Assembly (NCBI GenBank): GCA_913062975.1
Contig: CAJXZO010000003.1
Span: 40,616 to 104,615 of the forward strand
Origin: an uncultured Micrococcales bacterium
Lineage (GTDB): Bacteria > Actinomycetota > Actinomycetes > Actinomycetales > Microbacteriaceae
Direction of reading: 5' to 3'
DNA: 64,000 bases
Numbering within the stretch: the stretch's first letter is position 1; each line of letters begins with the position of its first letter. The notes under the pieces were generated by a model, which saw only the letters and a list, made by a program, of their open reading frames with translations, was not told where the DNA came from and did no database searches. Below, piece after piece: positions 56,484 to 64,000 of this stretch. The position numbers and the translations under genes are program-made.

Positions 56484-57268
56484 AAATCAGAACAGAGACC
56501 ATCAAGTCCCTAAAGAACAAAAGAGCAGTCAGCTGCCTGACAAGCTATGACACCCTCACTGCGAAAATCTTCGATGAGTCAGGGATTGATCTGATTCTAG
56601 TCGGTGACTCTGCCTCCAACACAGTGCTTGGAAAAAACAGCACGCTCCCGGCAACCTTGGATGAAATGATAATTTTTGGTTCTGCTGTTGCCTCAAGCGT
56701 TCAAAACTCATTGGTTGTAATTGACATGCCCTTTGGAAGCTATGAGCTCTCACCAAAACAGGCATTGGAAAACTCAATCCAAGTCATGAAAGAAACTGGT
56801 GCCGATGCGGTCAAACTAGAAGGTGGCGAAAACCGAGTTGAGGCAATCAAGCTTTTGATTGAAAACGGAATCCCTGTGATGGGTCACCTTGGATTCACAC
56901 CGCAGTCTGTAAATCAAATGGGCGGATTCAAGGTTCAGGGCCGCGGAGACCAGGCAGAGAAAATCAAACTGGAGGCAAAAGCTTTGGAACAAGCTGGAGT
57001 TTTCTCGATTGTTTTGGAAATGGTGCCCAGAGACCTTGCCACAGAGATTACCACTGAGCTAGCCATCCCAACCATCGGTATCGGTGCTGGAAACGAAACA
57101 GATGGTCAGATTCTGGTTTGGCAAGACTTTGCTGGATTGAGTGAAAAGACTCCAAAGTTTGTGAAGCAGTACGCAAAGCTAAGAGCCAGTCTCACCGAAG
57201 CCACCGAGCAATACATCAAAGAGGTTCAGTCTCGGGAGTTTCCATCCTCGGGAAACTCATTTGACTGA
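56480..57268 (+). CDS. panB: 3-methyl-2-oxobutanoate hydroxymethyltransferase
   Basis: First committed step of pantothenate synthesis. 262 residues; LTSYDTLTAKIFDESGIDLILVGDS with metal-binding Asp, KLEGG, and GHLGFTPQSVNQMGGFKVQG are complete. ATGA overlap with nadE. No panC or panD nearby. Its last 43 bases overlap the convergent SPOR gene. Confidence 0.95.
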   Translation: MKIRTETIKSLKNKRAVSCLTSYDTLTAKIFDESGIDLILVGDSASNTVLGKNSTLPATLDEMIIFGSAVASSVQNSLVVIDMPFGSYELSPKQALENSIQVMKETGADAVKLEGGENRVEAIKLLIENGIPVMGHLGFTPQSVNQMGGFKVQGRGDQAEKIKLEAKALEQAGVFSIVLEMVPRDLATEITTELAIPTIGIGAGNETDGQILVWQDFAGLSEKTPKFVKQYAKLRASLTEATEQYIKEVQSREFPSSGNSFD

Positions 57269-57426
57269 TCTTCTTCCAAGATCTTCTGTCCCCTATCAAT
57301 CACTGTCTGCTCAGCGTTGAGTGCTTCCTGCTTTGTCTCAAAAGGCCCAATCCGATAAACCGATAGCGACCTTCTACCAAACTCAACTTCCTTGGTTTTG
57401 GTGTTGAACCAGAATTTTTTGGCCAT
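57226..57426 (-). CDS. Small SPOR-like domain protein
   Basis: 66 residues, KFWFNTKTKEVEFGRRS then RIGPFETKQEALNAEQ, the half-size SPOR-like pattern found beside map in many actinobacteria. Possibly binds cell wall or protein partners; it has no signal peptide, so a peptidoglycan role is doubtful. ATG preceded by TAGACT plus 6 bases. Overlaps panB tail-to-tail. Confidence 0.82.
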   Translation of the reverse strand: MAKKFWFNTKTKEVEFGRRSLSVYRIGPFETKQEALNAEQTVIDRGQKILEEDQSNEFPEDGNSRD

Positions 57427-57432
57427 GGGAGC

Positions 57433-57438
57433 AGTCTA
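57433..57438 (-). promoter_or_regulatory. -10 element of the SPOR gene (leaderless type)
   Basis: TAGACT on the reverse strand, 6 bases before the ATG at 57426. Confidence 0.5.
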
Positions 57439-57455
57439 TCCAGAGACATAGGTCC

Positions 57456-57461
57456 TAAGCT
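57456..57461 (+). promoter_or_regulatory. -10-like TAAGCT ahead of map
   Basis: TAAGCT, 7 bases before the map ATG. The interval also has GGAGG, so either a leaderless or an SD-led start is possible here; both signals overlap. Confidence 0.3.
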
Positions 57462-57468
57462 GGAGGTC

Positions 57469-58341
57469 ATGCCTCGTTCAGCCCAAGGGTTTCTACTTCC
57501 GGGAAAAATCTCTCCCCGCTTAGCAGTCCCCGATCACATCGAAAAGCCTGAATACGTTGGCAAAAAAGCTCCTGCTACCAACCAACTTGGTGATAAATAC
57601 TCCCCCGATGAAATTGAGAAAATCAGGGCTGCTTCAAAACTTGCAGCGCAAGCGCTGGAGGTGGTTTCTGAGGCAATCGAACCAGGTGTCAGCACTGACC
57701 AATTGGACCGAATTGGGCATGATTTTCTTATCAAAAACAATGCATACCCCTCAACACTTGGCTATAGAGGGTTCCCCAAATCCCTTTGCACCTCTCTGAA
57801 CGAAACCATCTGCCACGGAATACCCGATGACACCATTGTTGAAAGCGGTGACATTGTAAATATCGATATCACCGCCTACCTTGATGGCTATCACGGAGAT
57901 AACAACAAAACAGTGATCGTTGGGGATGTAGACCCAACTGTCGTGGAACTCGTAAACCGCACTGAAGAGGCGCTCAATCGAGGCATAAAGGCCGCAATGC
58001 CGGGACGAGAGGTAAACATCATTGGTCGGGCAATCGAGAGCTATGCCAAAAGATTTGGCTACGGTGTTGTAAAAGAGTTCACGGGTCACGGTGTTGGTAG
58101 GGCGTTTCACACTGGTCTGATAATTCCTCATTACGATTCTCAGCAATATAAAGATGTGATTGAACCTGGCATGGTTTTCACAATTGAACCAATGCTTACT
58201 CTTGGCGAAGCTGATTGGGATATGTGGGAAGATGACTGGACGGTCACCACACTGGATAAGAGCTTCAGTGCTCAGTTTGAGCACACCATCTTGATAACAG
58301 AAGCAGGGCCGGAAATTCTAACCAAGGCTTGGGATGACTAG
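57469..58341 (+). CDS. map: Methionine aminopeptidase type I
   Basis: Removes initiator Met. 290 residues with the actinobacterial N-terminal extension (about 40 residues, LPGKISPRLAVPDHI) and catalytic residues H of CHGIPDD, D of NIDITAY and HGDNNKT, H of GHGVGRAFH, E of FTIEPM and E of QFEHTIL. GGAGGTC precedes the ATG. ppgK overlaps its stop by 8 bases. Confidence 0.96.
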   Translation: MPRSAQGFLLPGKISPRLAVPDHIEKPEYVGKKAPATNQLGDKYSPDEIEKIRAASKLAAQALEVVSEAIEPGVSTDQLDRIGHDFLIKNNAYPSTLGYRGFPKSLCTSLNETICHGIPDDTIVESGDIVNIDITAYLDGYHGDNNKTVIVGDVDPTVVELVNRTEEALNRGIKAAMPGREVNIIGRAIESYAKRFGYGVVKEFTGHGVGRAFHTGLIIPHYDSQQYKDVIEPGMVFTIEPMLTLGEADWDMWEDDWTVTTLDKSFSAQFEHTILITEAGPEILTKAWDD

Positions 58342-59074
58342 GGCAATCGGCATCGACATTGGTGGCACCGGCATAAAAGGAGCTGTGGTGGACACCGAAA
58401 ATGGACAGCTCTTAACCGAAAGAATCAAACTCGACACACCTCGCGGCGGGAAACCAGATGATGTGGCCTCAGTGGTTAGCGAGATTTACCAACAGTTGAA
58501 CGAAACTGCCCCGACTGGAGTCTGTGTCCCATCAGTTGTGAAAAACGGAGTGACTAAATCCGCAGCCAATATTTCCCATGAGTGGATTGACTACCAAGCC
58601 AAGGAGAGATTCCAATCAGATCTCGGTCAAAAAGTCACCATCATCAATGACGCTGATGCTGCAGGATTGGCCGAAATGCGATTCGGTTCGGGCAAGCAAC
58701 GGGATGGCTTAGTGATCATGACTACTCTTGGGACTGGCATTGGTAGCGCGATGTTTATCAATGGACAACTGGTTCCAAACAGTGAGCTTGGACACATTGA
58801 AATAGGTGGCAAGGACTATGAGAAGGTAGCTTCATACAGGGCCAAGGAACGATACCAGCTCTCCTTTGACCGCTGGGCAAAAAGACTACAGCGCTACTAC
58901 CAACAATTAGAGATGTTGTTCAGTCCTGATTTGTTTATTGTCGGTGGCGGCATCAGCAAATCACACGAGCTGTTTCTTCCCAATATAAACATCCAAACAG
59001 AAATAATCCCAGCAGAATTCAGAAACAACGCAGGCATCATAGGCGCTGCCGAGCAAGCATTCGAAAAACAATGA
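58334..59074 (+). CDS. ppgK: Polyphosphate glucokinase (ROK family)
   Basis: Phosphorylates glucose with polyphosphate or ATP. 246 residues; N-terminal phosphate motif GIDIGGTGIKGAVVD, NDADAAGLAEMRFG and GTGIGSAMFINGQL sugar/metal regions as in actinobacterial PpgK. Polyphosphate use is inferred from family resemblance. The TGA stop touches the 3' end of rnpB on the other strand. Confidence 0.9.
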   Translation: MTRAIGIDIGGTGIKGAVVDTENGQLLTERIKLDTPRGGKPDDVASVVSEIYQQLNETAPTGVCVPSVVKNGVTKSAANISHEWIDYQAKERFQSDLGQKVTIINDADAAGLAEMRFGSGKQRDGLVIMTTLGTGIGSAMFINGQLVPNSELGHIEIGGKDYEKVASYRAKERYQLSFDRWAKRLQRYYQQLEMLFSPDLFIVGGGISKSHELFLPNINIQTEIIPAEFRNNAGIIGAAEQAFEKQ

Positions 59075-59413
59075 AAGAGGCTGGCCGATACGCCGGGTTC
59101 TGTACCTTTCGGTGACGGCCATCTATCTCGAAGTTTCGTTGCCGAAACCTTCTAGCGGTCCACCCGAAGACTCGAGCGAGCAGCTCTCAAACGCCTTCTG
59201 CATGACCTTGCTCCCAGTGAGGTTTACCTAGCTAAGCGAATCACTTCGCCCACTGGTGGTCTCTTACACCACCGTTTCACCCTTACCCCTCGGGCGGTTT
59301 ACTTTCTGTTGCACTTGCTCGCGGGTTACCCCGGGTGGGCGTTACCCACCACCGTGCCCTGTGGAGCCCGGACGTTCCTCGACAATGTCGCGACCGTCTG
59401 GCCAGCCTCTTTC
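59073..59413 (-). ncRNA. rnpB: RNase P RNA
   Basis: Catalytic RNA that matures tRNA 5' ends. Reverse strand starts and ends with the long P1 pair GAAAGAGGCTGGCC / GGCCAGCCTCTTTC; near the 5' end is GAGGAACGTCCGGGCTCCACA, and near the 3' end ACAGAACCCGGCG, the conserved CR-I and CR-V areas in their actinobacterial form. About 341 bases, on the short side. The -10 TAGGCT lies 8 bases upstream of the P1 helix. Confidence 0.95.
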
Positions 59414-59421
59414 GAGTGACA

Positions 59422-59427
59422 AGCCTA
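59422..59427 (-). promoter_or_regulatory. -10 element of rnpB
   Basis: TAGGCT on the reverse strand; its TAG is the stop codon of the RNase H/phosphatase gene. TTGCGC 16 bases upstream is a possible -35. Confidence 0.5.
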
Positions 59428-60519
59428 GTTGATTGGTAGGTGCGCGCAAGCGTTTAGCGAAATCAGTTCATACTGCTCAAATCCCCAAATCCGGAAAGCA
59501 CTCACACTGGCGGGGGCAAAACTCGTGGACCAAAGATAGCTGGGGTCTGCACCCATCACCGAGTGAGTCATAGCTCGGGTGGGCATCATGTGTGAAACAA
59601 CTATTACGGTTCTGTTCGCATAGTGCTCCCGAAGCTCATCGATAAAAGGATTAACTCTTCGCAATAAATCATTCACGCTTTCCCCGCCGGGTGGTGCAAA
59701 ATCCAAAGATCCCTGCCAACTATCTAATAATTGTCGGTCTTTGCTAAAAAGCTCTTCGTTGGTCAATCCATTCCATTCACCGAAATAGACCTCGCGGATT
59801 CTAGGTTCCAGCTTCACTTCAATGCCGAGTCTGTTGGCAATTGCCGTTGCTGTCTGTCTGGTGCGAAGCATGTCACTGGAGATTACAAATGGATCTGCCA
59901 GGGATAACTTCCAAGCAGCTGGTGGTTGGGCAATAAATTCAGCGGTCGCCTCAGCTTCTAAAAAACCAAGCTCACTTAGTTCTGGATCAGCACCATCGCC
60001 TCCCGCCACCAAACTTTTTTCAGTGTGAGTGCTGTGTCCATGCCTTACAAAAACAACTTCGGTGCCAGGAGTGGTAACTCGAGGCGACCTGATGCTACTG
60101 GGTTGGTCTGGCACAGGATGAGTTTCTGGAGCATCCAAAGCCTGGTTAGCCAACTCATCGGCTCTCGAATTTTGATCTCTGGGAATCCATTGAAACGAAA
60201 CCTTGAGCCCTTGAGTTAGGGCATTTGCCTTGGATACCAGCGGCATAAGCTCTGTTGATCTGACCTTCCAACGACCAGAGAGTTGCTCAACAACCAGCTT
60301 GCTATCAAGTTGAACCAGATATTCAGCATTGCTGTCATGATTGATGGCTAGTCTCAACCCCGCAATCACACCCGAGTATTCAGCGTAGTTATTTGTCGCC
60401 TGTCCTAAGTACTCGCTAACAGTTGCAATTTCTTTATCTCCATCGAATAAGACAGCACCGAAGCTTGCCTCCCCCGGGTTTCCGCGACTGGCGCCATCGG
60501 CTTTTATTATGTAGGTCAT
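59425..60519 (-). CDS. Bifunctional RNase H/acid phosphatase
   Basis: Two-domain fusion common in actinobacteria, 364 residues. N-terminal RNase HI (1-135) with D of KADGASRGNPG, E of NYAEYSGVI, D of QLDSKLVVEQL and D of NSRADELANQA; C-terminal histidine phosphatase (about 155-364) with VFVRHGHSTHT and VSHMMPTRA, similar to alpha-ribazole phosphatase. ATG 60519 overlaps the upstream stop (ATGA) and fits the family better than the frame's first codon. Confidence 0.93.
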   Translation of the reverse strand: MTYIIKADGASRGNPGEASFGAVLFDGDKEIATVSEYLGQATNNYAEYSGVIAGLRLAINHDSNAEYLVQLDSKLVVEQLSGRWKVRSTELMPLVSKANALTQGLKVSFQWIPRDQNSRADELANQALDAPETHPVPDQPSSIRSPRVTTPGTEVVFVRHGHSTHTEKSLVAGGDGADPELSELGFLEAEATAEFIAQPPAAWKLSLADPFVISSDMLRTRQTATAIANRLGIEVKLEPRIREVYFGEWNGLTNEELFSKDRQLLDSWQGSLDFAPPGGESVNDLLRRVNPFIDELREHYANRTVIVVSHMMPTRAMTHSVMGADPSYLWSTSFAPASVSAFRIWGFEQYELISLNACAHLPIN

Positions 60520-61229
60520 CGGATCAAAATCGCCTGACACTCAGGACAGTGCACGAGCTCATCCACATCGGTTGACCTGATTGCACTCAGGTCGGTAGCG
60601 GTGAGATTCAGGTGGCATGCAGTGCAGGCACCCTCTCTCAACAACCCCACAGGCACTCCCCTGGTTGCCTTGCGCTGATAATCCGCTGAAGTCTCATCGC
60701 TGAGACTCTCTAAAAGCTCATTTCTCCTGACCACCAATTCCTTCAGTTGATTGGTGGCATCCAGTAATTCTTGGTCATGGTTTTTTTCAACTACTTCTAG
60801 TTGTTCCCTGAGGCTTTGCTTCTGAGCGGTAAGTTGGCCGATGATCGCAGTTAACGACTCTTGTTGTTCCATTTTTTCTAAAAGATCAGTCTCCAGCTCA
60901 CCTTTTCGCCTGTTCAGCGTCTCAACCTCGTGTTGCAAACCAGTAATCTCAGATGAATTGCTGGATTGTTGAATCAAACCTTGATCGCGAAGCATCCTCG
61001 ATTCGACCAGCTCCAGATCCTCACTGATTCGAGTGACCTCCAGTTGCATGTCTTCCTGCTCCGCTCTGGAGGCTGAAAGTTTCTCAGACACCTCAAGAAA
61101 CTCGGCATTTGCCTGCTCCGCTGGATCTGATGCTTCGAGTCTGGATTTGCTGGCTTTCAGCTTCTGAAGTTGCATCTCGAGCTCCGCAAGCTCAACCAAA
61201 GAATCTCGTTCTGCCTCGGTAAGCTTCAT
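60516..61229 (-). CDS. Coiled-coil protein with C4 zinc ribbon
   Basis: 237 residues: a long antiparallel coiled coil (about 1-180) and a C-terminal zinc ribbon with CTAC and CPEC pairs. Matches the conserved family annotated as zinc-ribbon or DUF164-like, usually next to the Nif3-like and RNase H genes in actinobacteria; role unknown, nucleic acid binding is a guess. ATGA-type overlaps on both sides. Confidence 0.88.
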   Translation of the reverse strand: MKLTEAERDSLVELAELEMQLQKLKASKSRLEASDPAEQANAEFLEVSEKLSASRAEQEDMQLEVTRISEDLELVESRMLRDQGLIQQSSNSSEITGLQHEVETLNRRKGELETDLLEKMEQQESLTAIIGQLTAQKQSLREQLEVVEKNHDQELLDATNQLKELVVRRNELLESLSDETSADYQRKATRGVPVGLLREGACTACHLNLTATDLSAIRSTDVDELVHCPECQAILIR

Positions 61230-61991
61230 TTTAGATTTCCATCCCAGGGGTCTGTATTCACTGAACTCAATATCACCTCTAGGCCAATGCCAGCTAACTC
61301 ATCGGCCAATACTTCTAACCACACTGACTCAGCAGCATAATGAGAGATCTCTATTAACGATTGAGGTCTAATCAAAGACTGTTGCTTGAAATCCAGCGCA
61401 GGGTGATGCTTGACATCACTGGTTATGAAAACATCAGCTTTTACCTGGTCAACAAAACTCATGCCGGAACCTGCAACAACTGCAACGGATTCAATGTTTT
61501 GGTTCAAATCGCCAATGAAAGAAATACCTCGATTGGTTTCAGGAAGACTTGCCTTGAGCTTGCCAAGGAAATCATTCAAGGTTGTTGGCTTGACCTTGCC
61601 AACTCGACCATGGCCAACATGAGACCCGTCTAGGGCAATCGCATCTTGAATTCCAATTGCCCTTGCCAGAGAGTCACTAACGCCGTTTTTTACAACATCA
61701 GCGTTTGTGTGAGCGGAAAAGAGTGCAATCTCATTTCTGATTGCATGCGCCAACAGCCTGCCCTTGTATAAATCTTCACGAACTGTGTCCAAGCCCCCCA
61801 TCAGTAGCGGGTGGTGGGCAACCACCAAAGAGCAGTTTTTGGCTATGGCCTCATCAACCACCTCGTGGGTTATATCAACCGTCACCAAAACATTTTTGTG
61901 CTCTTGGTCTAGATTTCCAGATATTAGTCCTGGATTGTCCCATGTTTCAGCCAGCTCACGTGGCCAACGAGATTCGGCCCACTCGAGAAAC

Positions 61992-62005
<14 letters not shown>
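61226..62005 (-). CDS. Nif3-like dinuclear metal centre protein
   Basis: 259 residues of the NIF3/YbgI family: N-terminal ETWDNPGL, first metal site VVAHHPLLMGG, SAHTNAD, and C-terminal TSDVKHHPALD, where a HH pair supplies the other ligands. Reported members are hexameric toroids with unclear activity (GTP cyclohydrolase-type has been claimed). Its start overlaps the membrane-protein gene by 14 bases. Confidence 0.9.
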
Positions 62006-63905
<1,900 letters not shown>

Positions 63906-63926
63906 ACTCGCTCTCTTTACAATGCG

Positions 63927-63999
63927 TGGGCCCTACCGGGCTCGAACCGATGACATCCACGGTGTAAACGTGGCGCTCTACCAACTGAGCTAAAGGCCC
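63927..63999 (-). tRNA. tRNA-Val (UAC)
   Basis: Cloverleaf starting GGGCCTT at the window edge, D-arm AGCTCAGTTGGTAGAGC, anticodon loop TTTACAC, T-loop TTCGAGC, acceptor partner AGGGCCC, discriminator A; CCA not encoded. Confidence 0.94.
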
Positions 64000-64000
64000 A

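Overview
Organism. The window reads as the chromosome of a streamlined actinobacterium, most likely Microbacteriaceae (the small-genome aquatic Luna/Rhodoluna/Aquiluna type is my best guess). Signs are the actinobacterial gene order (yajC-secD-secF-rel; ruvCAB-yebC-pdxT-pdxS-HIT-thrS; dut/DUF3093/DUF4193/SepH; primary sigma factor beside a second type II topoisomerase; glnA1/glnE/glnA2), several actinobacteria-typical DUF families (3000, 3093, 3159, 3710, 4191, 4193, 7455), moderate G+C (judged by eye at about half, not computed), and very tight packing with many tail-to-tail overlaps. I see no phage, insertion sequence, integron, CRISPR array or toxin-antitoxin module. Outside RNA genes no stretch above 300 bases lacks a gene.

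Layout. 1-5.1 kb: rarA (cut by the window edge), a membrane-anchored cyclophilin, a DUF349 coiled-coil protein and rel. 5.1-8.1 kb: secF, secD and yajC. 8.1-15 kb: Holliday-junction resolution (ruvB, ruvA, ruvC), yebC, PLP synthesis (pdxT, pdxS), a HIT hydrolase and thrS. 15-19.9 kb: a VIT-family transporter, mqo, a Gly-Cys-Val tRNA cluster, a solitary ammonium transporter and zapE. 19.9-28.8 kb: rhodanese and SufE-like genes, an unassigned gene, DUF3000, RNase D, dxs, aconitase and DUF3159. 28.8-40 kb: DUF3710, dut, DUF3093, DUF4193, sepH, a phosphodiesterase, the convergent parC/parE pair, DUF7455, an atypical gatD-murT pair and the primary sigma factor. 40-50.6 kb: an MFS transporter, PAC2, pepA, lpd, sucB, lipB, lipA, DUF4191 and glnA1. 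50.6-64 kb: glnE, glnA2, nadE, panB, a SPOR protein, map, ppgK, RNase P RNA, an RNase H/phosphatase fusion, a zinc-ribbon protein, a Nif3-like protein, a large acidic membrane protein and tRNA-Val.

How genes work together. Nitrogen control: amtB and glnA1 share a nearly identical GlnR-like box, and glnA1 carries an adenylylation tyrosine while glnE is encoded next door. Lipoate: lipB and lipA follow the lipoyl enzymes lpd and sucB. Many genes have an actinobacterial -10 (TAnnnT) placed 6-7 bases before an ATG/GTG, so leaderless mRNAs look very common.

Most notable. (1) A MurT/GatD-like pair, apparently co-transcribed with the primary sigma factor, in which the GatD-like subunit lacks the nucleophilic Cys and the MurT-like subunit lacks the Cys4 zinc ribbon. 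I infer a ligase that may couple something other than ammonia (glycine is the obvious candidate in a B-type peptidoglycan) to D-Glu. (2) The primary sigma factor frame extends upstream to an ATC codon with a well-spaced Shine-Dalgarno and a hairpin near the mRNA 5' end. (3) The widespread leaderless promoter pattern, including divergent promoters that overlap.
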